A DNA stretch of 7,419 bases, from the NCBI GenBank assembly GCA_025463615.1, contig JAODAU010000211.1:1-7419 (forward strand), in the 5' to 3' direction. Below, piece after piece: positions 1 to 7,364 of this stretch. Source of the stretch: Microbacteriaceae bacterium (GTDB taxonomy: Bacteria; Actinomycetota; Actinomycetes; Actinomycetales; Microbacteriaceae). Each line of letters opens with the position of its first letter. The stretch's first letter is position 1. Both the position numbers and the translations under genes were made by a program. The notes under the pieces were generated by a model. It saw only the letters and a list, made by a program, of their open reading frames with translations, was not told the DNA's origin and made no database searches.

Positions 1-1118
1 TCGGGTGCTCCGGCGACCTCGCGCCGCTCGCGCACTGCGCGCTCGCGCTCATGGGCGAGGGCACGGTGCGGGATGCCGCGGGCGCCCTCATGCAGGCCGC
101 CGCCGCCCTCGCCGCCGACGGGCTCACCCCGGTGGAGCTCGCCGAGAAGGAGGGGCTCGCCCTCATCAACGGCACAGACGGCATGCTCGGCCATCTGAGC
201 CTCGCCATCGAAGACCTCGACCTGCTGCTCGCCACCGCGGACGTTTCTGCTGCGCTCTCGATCGAAGCGCTCATGGGCACGGATGCCGTGTTCGCCGCCG
301 ACCTCGCGGCCCTGCGCCCGCAGGCCGGCCAGGCGGTCTCCGCCGCGAACCTGCGCGCGCTGCTCGCCGGCTCGCCCATCGTCGCCAGCCACCGCGGCCC
401 CGAGGACACCCGCGTGCAGGACGCGTACTCCCTGCGCTGCGCGCCCCAGGTGCACGGCGCGGCGCGCGACACGGTCGACCACGCGCGCATGGTCGCCGGC
501 CGCGAGCTCGCCTCCGCTATCGACAACCCCGTGGTCACGCCCGACGGGCGCGTCGAGTCGAACGGAAACTTCCACGGCGCCCCCGTCGCTTACGTGCTCG
601 ACTTCCTCGCCATCGTGGTGGCGGATGTCGCCAGCATGAGCGAGCGCCGCATCGACCGCATGCTCGACCCGGCCCGCAACCACGGCCTCCCCGCCTTCCT
701 CGCGCACGACGCCGGCGTCGACAGCGGGCTGATGATCGCGCAGTACACGGCCGCGGGCATCGTGTCGGAGCTCAAGCGGCTGGCGGCCCCGGCATCCGTC
801 GACTCGATCCCGTCGTCGGCGATGCAGGAGGACCACGTGTCGATGGGCTGGCACGCCGCCCGCAAGCTGCGCACCGCGATCGACGGGCTCACCCGCGTGC
901 TCGCGATCGAGGTGATGACCGCCGCCCGCGCGATCGACCTGCGCGCGCCGCTCGAGCCGGCCGAGGGCCTGCGCCGTGTGATCGCCGCCGTTCGCGAGGA
1001 TGTCGCCGGCCCCGGCCCCGACCGCTTCCTCTCGCCCGAGATCGAGTCCGTGACCGACGCCGTTCGCAGCGGCGGCGTGCTGGGCGCGGCCCGATCCGCC
1101 GTTCCGACCCTGGCCTAA
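1..1118 (+). CDS. hutH: Histidine ammonia-lyase (HutH), C-terminal part, 5' end outside window
   Basis: HutH removes ammonia from L-histidine to give urocanate, the first step of histidine breakdown, in the cytoplasm. The reading frame is already open at position 3 and runs to TAA at 1116-1118, giving 371 residues. Family members have about 510, so roughly 140 N-terminal residues lie upstream. The frame opens at the electrophile-forming triad: Cys-Ser-Gly at 6-14, inside [11 protein letters not shown], which cyclises to the MIO cofactor. Pseudomonas HutH has Ala-Ser-Gly there. Other family signatures follow: [22 protein letters not shown] (active-site Tyr at 426-428 and Arg at 435-437), [10 protein letters not shown], and [12 protein letters not shown] (catalytic-region Glu at 828-830). 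The ATG at 49-53 is internal and is not the start. hutU follows 10 bases later. PAL and TAL are relatives, but the hut context and the QEDHVSM region make HutH nearly certain. Confidence 0.96.
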   Translation, partial: GCSGDLAPLAHCALALMGEGTVRDAAGALMQAAAALAADGLTPVELAEKEGLALINGTDGMLGHLSLAIEDLDLLLATADVSAALSIEALMGTDAVFAADLAALRPQAGQAVSAANLRALLAGSPIVASHRGPEDTRVQDAYSLRCAPQVHGAARDTVDHARMVAGRELASAIDNPVVTPDGRVESNGNFHGAPVAYVLDFLAIVVADVASMSERRIDRMLDPARNHGLPAFLAHDAGVDSGLMIAQYTAAGIVSELKRLAAPASVDSIPSSAMQEDHVSMGWHAARKLRTAIDGLTRVLAIEVMTAARAIDLRAPLEPAEGLRRVIAAVREDVAGPGPDRFLSPEIESVTDAVRSGGVLGAARSAVPTLA

Positions 1119-1122
1119 GGAG
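1117..1122 (+). promoter_or_regulatory. Shine-Dalgarno site of hutU, overlapping the hutH stop codon
   Basis: AAGGAG begins inside the hutH TAA stop and ends 6 bases before the hutU ATG at 1129. It is the strongest ribosome-binding site in the operon. Its position means ribosomes finishing hutH pass directly over it, which suggests coupled or closely matched expression of HutH and HutU. Confidence 0.85.
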
Positions 1123-1128
1123 AACACG

Positions 1129-2793
1129 ATGACCGAGCATGTGGCACGACCCGTCCGCGCGGCCCGCGGCACGACCCTCACCGCCAAGAGCTGGCAGACC
1201 GAGGGCGCCCTGCGCATGCTGATGAACAACCTCGACCCCGAGGTCGCCGAACGCCCGGACGACCTGGTCGTCTACGGCGGCACCGGCCGCGCCGCGCGCA
1301 GCTGGGAGGCCTACGACGCGATCGTGCGCACGCTGGAGGACCTCGAGGCCGACGAGACCCTGCTGGTGCAGTCGGGCAAGCCGGTGGGCGTGTTCCGCAC
1401 GCACGAGTGGGCGCCACGCGTGCTCATCGCCAACTCGAACCTCGTGGGCGACTGGGCGACCTGGCCGGAGTTCCGCCGGCTGGAGGCGCTCGGGCTGACG
1501 ATGTACGGGCAGATGACCGCCGGGTCGTGGATCTACATCGGCACGCAGGGGATCCTGCAGGGTACGTACGAGACGTTCGCGGCGGTCGCCGACAAGCGTT
1601 TCGGCGGCACGCTGGCCGGCACGCTCACCCTCACCGGCGGCGCGGGGGGCATGGGCGGCGCCCAGCCGCTCGCGGTCACGCTCAACGGGGGCGTCGTGCT
1701 CATCGTGGACGTGGACCGCGCCCGCCTCGACCGCCGCGTCGAGAGCCGGTACCTCGACGAGGTCGCCGACGACCTGGACGACGCGGTCGCCCGCGCGCTC
1801 GCCGCCAAGGCCGAGCGCCGCGCACTCTCCGTCGGGCTGGTGGGCAACGCCGCGACCGTGTTCGCGGAGCTGCGATCGCGCGGGGTCGCGATCGACATCG
1901 TCACCGACCAGACCTCCGCGCACGACCCGCTGAGCTACCTGCCCGAGGGCGTCACGGTCGAGGAGTGGGCCGGCTACGCCGCCGCCCAGCCCGGGGAGTT
2001 CACCGACCGGGCCCGGGCATCCATGGCCAGGCAGGTCGAGGCGATGGTGGCGTTCCAGGATGCCGGCGCCGAGGTCTTCGACTATGGCAACTCCATTCGC
2101 GCCGAGGCGCAGCTGGGCGGGTACGCGCGGGCGTTCGACTTCCCCGGCTTCGTGCCCGCGTACATCCGGCCTCTGTTCGCCGAGGGCAAGGGTCCATTCC
2201 GCTGGGCGGCGCTCTCGGGCGACCCGGCCGACATCGCGGCGACTGACCGCGCGATCCTGGAGCTGTTCCCGCATGACGAGAAGCTGCGCCGCTGGATCAC
2301 GGCGGCCGGCGAGAAGATCGCGTTCCAGGGGCTGCCGGCGCGCATCTGCTGGCTCGGCTACAAGGAGCGGCACCTCGCGGGGCTGCGATTCAACGAGATG
2401 GTGGCGTCGGGGGAGCTCTCGGCGCCCGTCGTGATCGGGCGCGACCACCTCGACTCCGGCTCGGTCGCCTCGCCCTACCGCGAGACCGAGGCCATGGCCG
2501 ACGGTTCGGACGCGATCGCCGACTGGCCGCTGCTCAACGCGCTGCTCAACACGGCGTCGGGGGCGACGTGGGTGTCGATCCACCACGGCGGCGGGGTCGG
2601 CATCGGGCGGTCCATCCACGCGGGCCAGGTGATCGTCGCCGACGGCACGGACCTCGCGGCCCAGAAGATCGAGCGCGTGCTCACCAACGATCCCGGGACC
2701 GGCGTGATGCGCCACGTCGACGCCGGCTACGAGCGCGCCGCCGAGGTCGCCCGCGAACGCGGCCTGCGCGTGCCGATGTGGGAGAACGGATGA
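1129..2793 (+). CDS. hutU: Urocanate hydratase (urocanase, HutU)
   Basis: HutU adds water to urocanate to give 4-imidazolone-5-propionate, using tightly bound NAD+ as an electrophile. It is a cytoplasmic homodimer. The 554-residue product matches the usual length of about 555. Family signatures run throughout: [17 protein letters not shown] near the N-terminus, [30 protein letters not shown], and the glycine-rich NAD+-binding loop at about residues 170-179 ([10 protein letters not shown], where Pseudomonas-type enzymes have GLGGMGG). Then come VFDYGNSIR, the LPARICWLG motif with the conserved active-site-region Cys407 (the counterpart of Pseudomonas putida Cys410), [18 protein letters not shown], and the C-terminal [11 protein letters not shown] and [17 protein letters not shown]. 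The start has a good Shine-Dalgarno 6 bases upstream and matches the family's N-terminus. The stop overlaps the next gene by 4 bases. No defects are visible. Confidence 0.98.
   Translation: MTEHVARPVRAARGTTLTAKSWQTEGALRMLMNNLDPEVAERPDDLVVYGGTGRAARSWEAYDAIVRTLEDLEADETLLVQSGKPVGVFRTHEWAPRVLIANSNLVGDWATWPEFRRLEALGLTMYGQMTAGSWIYIGTQGILQGTYETFAAVADKRFGGTLAGTLTLTGGAGGMGGAQPLAVTLNGGVVLIVDVDRARLDRRVESRYLDEVADDLDDAVARALAAKAERRALSVGLVGNAATVFAELRSRGVAIDIVTDQTSAHDPLSYLPEGVTVEEWAGYAAAQPGEFTDRARASMARQVEAMVAFQDAGAEVFDYGNSIRAEAQLGGYARAFDFPGFVPAYIRPLFAEGKGPFRWAALSGDPADIAATDRAILELFPHDEKLRRWITAAGEKIAFQGLPARICWLGYKERHLAGLRFNEMVASGELSAPVVIGRDHLDSGSVASPYRETEAMADGSDAIADWPLLNALLNTASGATWVSIHHGGGVGIGRSIHAGQVIVADGTDLAAQKIERVLTNDPGTGVMRHVDAGYERAAEVARERGLRVPMWENG
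2780..2784 (+). promoter_or_regulatory. Shine-Dalgarno site deciding the start of the M20 hydrolase
   Basis: GGGAG lies inside the 3' end of hutU, 5 bases before the ATG at 2790. The same frame stays open upstream to 2568, but only this start combines a ribosome-binding site with a 4-base ATGA overlap. It also gives an N-terminus of normal length for the family. Confidence 0.7.
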
Positions 2794-3980
2794 CCGTCCC
2801 CGTCGCCCACGGCGTGCTGGCCGGCCTCGACGAGGTCGCCGGCATCGGGCGCGATGCTCGCCGCGGCGGCTACAGCCGCCACTTCGGCGACGCGGCCGAC
2901 AGGGACATGCGCGACTGGTTCGTCGCGCGCGCGATCGCGGCCGGCCTCGACGTCGAGGTCGACGCGAACGGCAACATCTGGGCCTGGTGGGGCGCGCCGA
3001 CCGATGGCGCTGTCGTCACCGGCAGCCATCTCGACTCGGTGCCCGGCGGCGGAGCGTACGACGGGCCGCTCGGGGTGGTCTCGGCGCTCGACGCGGTCGC
3101 GCGAATGCAGGCGAGCGGGTTCGCGCCGTCGCGCCCGTTCGCGATCCTCGTGTTCGCCGAGGAGGAGGGCTCGCGATTCGGCGTCGCCTGCCTCGGTTCG
3201 CGGCTGATGACGGGTGCGATCGACGCAGATGCGGCGCGTTCGCTGCGGGATGCCGACGGCGTCTCGTTCGCGGAGGCCGCGGCATCCGTGGGCCTCGACC
3301 CTGCACGGCTGGGAGTGGACAGACGCTCGCTCGCCCGGATCGGCCTCTTCGTGGAACTGCACGTCGAGCAGGGGCGCGGGCTCATCGACCTCGGTGCGCC
3401 GGTCGCCGTCGCGTCGTCGGTGCTCGCGCACGGCCGCTGGCGCCTCACGTTCGACGGGCAGGGAAACCACGCGGGCACCACGCTCATGGCCGACCGCGAC
3501 GACCCGATGATCGCCGCCTCCGCGGCCGTGCTCGCCGTTCGCGAGGTGGCGGCCTCGCTGTCCGGCGCCCGTGCGACGGTCGGACGCGTGGAGGTCGTGC
3601 CCGGCGGCACGAACGTGATCTCGTCGCGCGTGACGCTCTGGCTCGACGCCCGCGCGGAGACGGATGCCGCCACCCGCGACCTCGTCGACCGCATCGCCGC
3701 GAACGCAGGGGCGTCGTCGTTCGCCGAGGAGTCGTGGAGCGGCCGCGTCGACTTCGACCACGACCTGCGGATGCGGCTGGCCGACTCCCTGGGCGGCGTT
3801 CCCGTGCTCGCGACCGGCGCCGGCCACGACGCCGGCGTGCTCGCGGGCTCGGTCCCCACCGCCATGCTGTTCGTTCGCAATCCCACCGGCGTCTCGCACT
3901 CGCCCGAGGAGTTCGCCGAGCTCGACGACTGCGTCGCGGGCGTCGAGGCGCTCGAGACCGTGCTGCGGGGTCTGCTGTGA
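2790..3980 (+). CDS. M20-family metallo-amidohydrolase (AllC / L-carbamoylase-like), probable N-formyl-L-glutamate deformylase
   Basis: This 396-residue protein belongs to the M20 branch with allantoate amidohydrolase, N-carbamoyl-L-amino-acid hydrolase and beta-ureidopropionase, cytoplasmic two-metal dimers of about 400-415 residues. Expected metal ligands are present: His80 ([11 protein letters not shown]), bridging Asp91 (AYDG), the Glu pair Glu125/Glu126 (AEEEGSRFG; general base and ligand), His191 (ELHVEQG) and His370 (GVSHSPEE). The inserted dimerisation domain carries GNHAGTT (His227) and Arg236, plus GGTNVIS; in relatives these bind the substrate carboxylate across the dimer. A conserved GHDAG follows at 345-349. 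The gene overlaps hutU and hutF by 4 bases each. From that I infer that it hydrolyses the HutF product N-formyl-L-glutamate to glutamate and formate, replacing HutG. Automatic annotation would say allantoate amidohydrolase, but no purine-catabolism gene is nearby. Family assignment is firm; the substrate is inferred. Confidence 0.9.
   Translation: MTVPVAHGVLAGLDEVAGIGRDARRGGYSRHFGDAADRDMRDWFVARAIAAGLDVEVDANGNIWAWWGAPTDGAVVTGSHLDSVPGGGAYDGPLGVVSALDAVARMQASGFAPSRPFAILVFAEEEGSRFGVACLGSRLMTGAIDADAARSLRDADGVSFAEAAASVGLDPARLGVDRRSLARIGLFVELHVEQGRGLIDLGAPVAVASSVLAHGRWRLTFDGQGNHAGTTLMADRDDPMIAASAAVLAVREVAASLSGARATVGRVEVVPGGTNVISSRVTLWLDARAETDAATRDLVDRIAANAGASSFAEESWSGRVDFDHDLRMRLADSLGGVPVLATGAGHDAGVLAGSVPTAMLFVRNPTGVSHSPEEFAELDDCVAGVEALETVLRGLL
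3967..3970 (+). promoter_or_regulatory. Weak Shine-Dalgarno before the GTG start of hutF
   Basis: Only a GGGG run is seen, 6 bases before the GTG at 3977. With so weak a site, hutF translation probably depends on ribosomes that have just finished the M20 gene and re-initiate at the GTGA overlap. Confidence 0.45.
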
Positions 3981-5251
3981 ACGCGTTCTGGTGCGGGGCG
4001 GTGGTCGGCGAGACGGTCGAGCGCGGGGTGCGCTTCGAGGTGTCGGATGCCGGCGTCATCCTCGCCCGCATGGTCGAGCCCCCGCGCCCCGGGGACGTCT
4101 CTCTCGGAACCGTGTTGCCCGGTGCCGGCAACGCGCATTCGCACGCGTTCCACCGCGCGCTCCGCGGTCGTACCGAGGGCGCGAACGACTTCTGGGGCTG
4201 GCGCGAACGGATGTACGGCGTGGCGAACGCGCTCGAACCCGACACCTACTTCGCGCTGGCCCGCGCCGTGTTCGCCGAGATGCTCGTCGCCGGGTACACG
4301 GCGGTGGGCGAGTTCCACTACGTGCACCACGGCGCCGCCTTCCCGCACGAGTTCGAACTCGCGCTGGTCGCGGCGGCCGAGGATGTCGGCATCCGGCTGA
4401 CCCTGCTCGACACGGCCTACCTCGCGGGCGGGTTCGGCCTGCCGCTCGCCCCGGAGCAGCGCCGCTTCGGCGACGGCGACGCGGACGGCTACCTCGAGCG
4501 CTGGTATTCGCTGCGCGAACGGGTGCCGTCGCTCGGGGCGGCGATCCACTCCGTTCGCGCGGTGCCGCCGGACGACATCGCGCGCATCGTCGCGGGACTG
4601 CCCGCCGACGTGCCGCTGCACGTGCACGTCTCGGAGCAGCCGCGGGAGAACGCCGACTGCCGCGCCGCGTACGGTGTCACGCCGGCCCGGCTGCTCGGGG
4701 ACCTCGGCGCGCTCACCGCGCGCACGAGCGTCGTGCACGCCACCCACCTCACCGGTGACGACGTCCGCCTGCTCGCCGACGCGACCGTCGTGATGTGCCC
4801 GACGACCGAGGCCGACCTGGGCGACGGGATCGGCCCGGCGCGCGCCCTGGCCGACGCGGGCGCGCGGATCGCGATCGGTTCGGACCAGAATTGCGTCGTG
4901 GACCCACTGCTCGAACTCCGTGGCCTCGAGGCGCACGAACGGCTCGGGTCGGGGCTGCGCGGGCGCTTCGCACCCTCAGAACTGGTGCGCGTCGCGTCCG
5001 CCGACGGGTATGGATCGCTCGGCCTCGGCGCACACGCCCTAGCCGTCGGCGATCGCTTCGACGCGATCGAGCTCTCCACCACCAGCGTGCGGACCACCGG
5101 CGCTGATGCCGCCCAGCTCGTGCTCACCGCCACCGCCTCCGACGTGGAGCGCGTGTTCGTCGGGGGCGCGTTCGTCGCGCGCGGGGGCGTGCTGGCCGAC
5201 GGACGCGACCCGGCCGACCTGCTGGCCGCGGCGCTGGGAGCGCTGCGATGA
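3977..5251 (+). CDS. hutF: Formimidoylglutamate deiminase (HutF)
   Basis: HutF hydrolyses N-formimino-L-glutamate to N-formyl-L-glutamate and ammonia. It is a cytoplasmic zinc enzyme of the amidohydrolase superfamily. The product has 424 residues, slightly below the usual 450 or so. Seen in order: PGAGNAHSHAFHRAL with ligands His54 and His56, FWGWRERMYG, EMLVAGYTAVGEFHYVHH, HVHVSEQ (ligand His217, catalytic-type Glu220), VHATHLT (His254), CPTTEADLGDG, and IGSDQN with Asp303. The spacings match the Pseudomonas aeruginosa set as I recall it (His56, His58, His232, Glu235, His269, Asp320). One difference is His59, where Pseudomonas has Gln61. GTG at 3977 is chosen because it overlaps the preceding stop by 4 bases; the next in-frame ATG, at 4070, would remove the N-terminal strand region. 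HutF implies the five-step pathway ending in formate and glutamate. Confidence 0.95.
   Translation: MNAFWCGAVVGETVERGVRFEVSDAGVILARMVEPPRPGDVSLGTVLPGAGNAHSHAFHRALRGRTEGANDFWGWRERMYGVANALEPDTYFALARAVFAEMLVAGYTAVGEFHYVHHGAAFPHEFELALVAAAEDVGIRLTLLDTAYLAGGFGLPLAPEQRRFGDGDADGYLERWYSLRERVPSLGAAIHSVRAVPPDDIARIVAGLPADVPLHVHVSEQPRENADCRAAYGVTPARLLGDLGALTARTSVVHATHLTGDDVRLLADATVVMCPTTEADLGDGIGPARALADAGARIAIGSDQNCVVDPLLELRGLEAHERLGSGLRGRFAPSELVRVASADGYGSLGLGAHALAVGDRFDAIELSTTSVRTTGADAAQLVLTATASDVERVFVGGAFVARGGVLADGRDPADLLAAALGALR
5236..5240 (+). promoter_or_regulatory. Shine-Dalgarno site of hutI inside hutF
   Basis: GGGAG lies 7 bases before the hutI ATG at 5248, within the last codons of hutF. It supports the overlapping ATGA start. 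Confidence 0.7.
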
Positions 5252-6396
5252 CCGCGCACCTGCTCACCGACATCGGCGAGCTGAGCACCCAGCACGACGA
5301 GCTCGACCGCATCGCGGATGCCGCGATCGTGATCGAGGGCGGCCGCATCGCCTGGGTCGGGGCGGCATCCGAGGCGCCGGATGCCGACACGGCCGACCAC
5401 CTGGGCGGCCGCGCCGTACTGCCCGGCTGGGTCGACACGCACACGCACCTCGTCTTCGCGGGGGACCGCTCGGCGGAGTTCGAGGCGCGCATGGCCGGTG
5501 CGCCCTACGCGGCCGGCGGAATCGCCACCACGGTTGCCGCGACCCGCGCCGCGTCATCCGAACAGCTCGTCGCGAACGCCGTGCGGCTGCGCCGCGAGGC
5601 CGAGCGGCAGGGCACGACCTTCCTCGAGACGAAGACCGGGTACGGGCTGGATGTCGAGACCGAGCTGCGCTCCGCCGTCGCGGCCGCCGAGGTGGCCGAC
5701 GTGGTCACCTTCCTCGGCGCCCACCTCGTGCCCGCCGGCGTGGATCGCCGCGACTACCTCGACCTGGTCACCGGCCCCATGCTCGCCGCGGTCGCACCGT
5801 ACGCGAGCTACGTCGACGTGTTCTGCGAGACCGGCGCGTTCGACGTGGAGGAGAGCCGCGAGGTGCTGCGCGCCGGGAGGGCGGCGGGCCTCGGCATCCG
5901 CGTGCACGGCAACCAGCTCGGCCACTCGGGCGGCGTCGCGCTGGCGGTCGAGCTTGGGGCGGCGAGCGTCGACCACTGCAACTTCCTGTCCGCGTCGGAC
6001 CTCGGGGCCCTCGCCTCGTCGAACACCGTCGCGACGTTCCTGCCGGCCTGCGACCTCTCCACCCGCCAGCCGTTCGGGCCCGCGCGCGAGCTGCTGGATG
6101 CCGGCGGCCGCATCGCCCTCGCCACCAACTGCAACCCCGGCTCCTCGTACACCACGTCGATGGCGTTCTGCGTGGCCACCGCCGTGCTGCAGATGGGGCT
6201 GACGATCGAGCAGGCGGTGCACGCGGCGACGCGCGGCGCCGCGCTCTCGGTGGGGCGTGAGGATGTCGGCGTGCTGCGCGTGGGCGCCCGGGCCGATGTG
6301 CAGGTGCTCGACGCGCCATCCGTCGCCCACCTGGCGTACCGACCCGGGGTGCCGCTCACCGCCGGGGTGTGGCGGGGCGGCATCCGGGTGGTCTGA
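5248..6396 (+). CDS. hutI: Imidazolonepropionase (HutI)
   Basis: HutI opens the ring of 4-imidazolone-5-propionate by hydrolysis to N-formimino-L-glutamate, the HutF substrate. It is a cytoplasmic amidohydrolase with one metal. The product has 382 residues, short against 400-420 for characterised HutI. The loop after AGDRSAEFEARMAGAPY lacks several residues that other HutI have before GGI. Seen: VDTHTHLVFAGDR (ligands His65 and His67, substrate-type Arg74), ETKTGYGLD, FLGAHLVP (His159), VDVFCETGAF, RVHGNQLGHSGG (ligand His220, Gln223 at the Glu252 position of Bacillus subtilis HutI), VDHC (His243), and ATNCNPGSSYT. In that last motif Asn294 stands where the metal-binding or catalytic Asp324 is expected. 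The C-terminus ends in a GVLRVGARADVQVLD strand typical of the superfamily. It overlaps hutF by 4 bases and is the last gene of the operon. Identity is secure; Asn294 is the oddity. Confidence 0.94.
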   Translation: MTAHLLTDIGELSTQHDELDRIADAAIVIEGGRIAWVGAASEAPDADTADHLGGRAVLPGWVDTHTHLVFAGDRSAEFEARMAGAPYAAGGIATTVAATRAASSEQLVANAVRLRREAERQGTTFLETKTGYGLDVETELRSAVAAAEVADVVTFLGAHLVPAGVDRRDYLDLVTGPMLAAVAPYASYVDVFCETGAFDVEESREVLRAGRAAGLGIRVHGNQLGHSGGVALAVELGAASVDHCNFLSASDLGALASSNTVATFLPACDLSTRQPFGPARELLDAGGRIALATNCNPGSSYTTSMAFCVATAVLQMGLTIEQAVHAATRGAALSVGREDVGVLRVGARADVQVLDAPSVAHLAYRPGVPLTAGVWRGGIRVV

Positions 6397-6414
6397 ACCG
6401 GTTTCTGACGGCCC
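6397..6414 (+). other. 18-base gap between convergent genes, no clear terminator
   Basis: hutI (plus) and the aldo/keto reductase (minus) converge here. The only dyad seen is the 8-base palindrome AACCGGTT at 6396-6403, which overlaps the hutI stop. No GC-rich stem followed by a T run is visible on either strand, so transcripts probably read into the opposing gene or end by a factor-dependent mechanism. Confidence 0.6.
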
Positions 6415-7344
6415 CTACGGCAGGATGTGTCCGCCGGTGGTGAACAGCCGGTACCATTCTTCCCGCGTGAGCGGCACGTCGGAGCCCGCGGCCGAGTCGC
6501 GCAGGTGCTCCACGTTGGTGGTGCCGAGCACGACCTGCATGTTCGCCGGGTGCCGCGTGATCCAGGCGACGGCGATCGCCGACGTAGGAACGTCGTACTT
6601 GGCGGCAAGCTCGTCGATCGCCTTGTTCAGCTCGGCGAAGTTGTCGCGGTCGCCCAGGAACGTGCCGTCGAAGAAGTCTTTCTGGAACGGTGACCACGCC
6701 TGCAGGGTCATGTCGTTGAGGCGCGAATAGTCGAGGATTCCGTTGTCCCGCACGACGGACTGGTCGAGACCGGCCATGTTGGCGGCGACACCCTGCGCGA
6801 TGATCGGCGAGTGCGTGATGCTCAGCTGCACCTGGTTGAAGGCGAGCGGCTGGCGCACGCTCTTCTTGAGCAGCTCGACCTGTCCCGGGGTGTGGTTGGA
6901 GACGCCGAAGTTGGTCACCTTGCCGCTCTCTTGCAGCTCGTCGAAGGCGGCCGCGACCTCGTCCGGCTCCACCAGCGTGTCGGGGCGGTGCAGCAGCAGC
7001 ACGTCGAGGTGATCGAGGCGCAGCGCCGCCAGCGACTCGTCCACCGTGCGCAGGATGTGCTCGCGCGAGAAGTCGAAGTAGCCCGGACGGATTCCCACCT
7101 TCGACTGCACGATCACGCGCTCGCGTTCGGCGGGCGTGAAGGTCACTGCATCGCCGAACCGCGTCTCGCAGCCGTGACGCTCGTCGCCGTAGATGTCTGC
7201 GTGGTCGAACACCGTGATGCCGGCGTCGAGGGCGGCGCCGACCAGGGTGCGGATCTGCTCGTCGTCGAGCGGGCTGATGCGCATGAGGCCGAGCACGACG
7301 TTGGATGCCTCGAGGGTGGTCTGGGGGAGTGCGAGTGTCTTCAT
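6415..7344 (-). CDS. YdhF-like aldo/keto reductase
   Basis: This is a 309-residue cytoplasmic NADPH-type oxidoreductase with the (beta/alpha)8 aldo/keto reductase fold; the physiological carbonyl substrate is unknown. The catalytic tetrad is complete: Asp47 and Tyr52 (FDHADIYG), Lys82 (QSKVG) and His119 (LLLHRPD). Further hallmarks are SGKVTNFGVSNHTPGQ, FNQVQLSITHSP, LQAWSPF, and the C-terminal VAWITRHPANMQVVLGTTN cofactor-binding region. The HADIYG, HRPDTLVEPDEVA and FGVSN segments resemble Escherichia coli YdhF as I remember it. The ATG at 7344 is preceded by AGAGGAGA 8 bases away. It ends with TAG, facing hutI across 18 bases. Nothing ties it to histidine breakdown; it is probably a separate transcription unit. 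It uses the same codon habits as the operon, for example GCA-TCC at Ala13-Ser14, so recent transfer is unlikely. Confidence 0.93.
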   Translation of the reverse strand: MKTLALPQTTLEASNVVLGLMRISPLDDEQIRTLVGAALDAGITVFDHADIYGDERHGCETRFGDAVTFTPAERERVIVQSKVGIRPGYFDFSREHILRTVDESLAALRLDHLDVLLLHRPDTLVEPDEVAAAFDELQESGKVTNFGVSNHTPGQVELLKKSVRQPLAFNQVQLSITHSPIIAQGVAANMAGLDQSVVRDNGILDYSRLNDMTLQAWSPFQKDFFDGTFLGDRDNFAELNKAIDELAAKYDVPTSAIAVAWITRHPANMQVVLGTTNVEHLRDSAAGSDVPLTREEWYRLFTTGGHILP

Positions 7345-7352
7345 GCCTCCAT

Positions 7353-7360
7353 TCTCCTCT
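7353..7360 (-). promoter_or_regulatory. Shine-Dalgarno site of the aldo/keto reductase gene
   Basis: Read on the minus strand this is AGAGGAGA, 8 bases before the ATG at 7344. A second GGAGG at 7346-7350 is only 1 base from the ATG and is probably too close to function. The site lies 4 bases from the foot of the inverted repeat at 7365-7419, so a hairpin there could affect ribosome access. Confidence 0.7.
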
Positions 7361-7364
7361 CCCC

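Noticed and set aside
49..53. ATG near 51 as the start of hutH
   Set aside because: Conserved HutH sequence, including the MIO triad, continues upstream in frame to the window edge, so the ATG is an internal Met.
889..2715. 608-codon open frame on the minus strand opposite hutU
   Set aside because: It is an Arg/Gly/Pro-rich shadow of hutU produced by GC-rich third positions. It has no recognisable motifs, and the plus strand encodes a clear urocanase.
2568..2789. N-terminal extension of the M20 frame into hutU
   Set aside because: The extra 74 residues are Arg/Pro-rich shadow sequence of hutU. The start at 2790 has a Shine-Dalgarno and the 4-base overlap typical of this operon.
2870..4936. 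688-codon open frame on the minus strand opposite the M20 gene and hutF
   Set aside because: It spans two well-supported plus-strand genes and has low-complexity composition, so it is a shadow frame.
5554..6330. Minus-strand open frame opposite hutI
   Set aside because: It is rich in His, Arg and Ala with no fold signature, and hutI on the plus strand explains the conservation.
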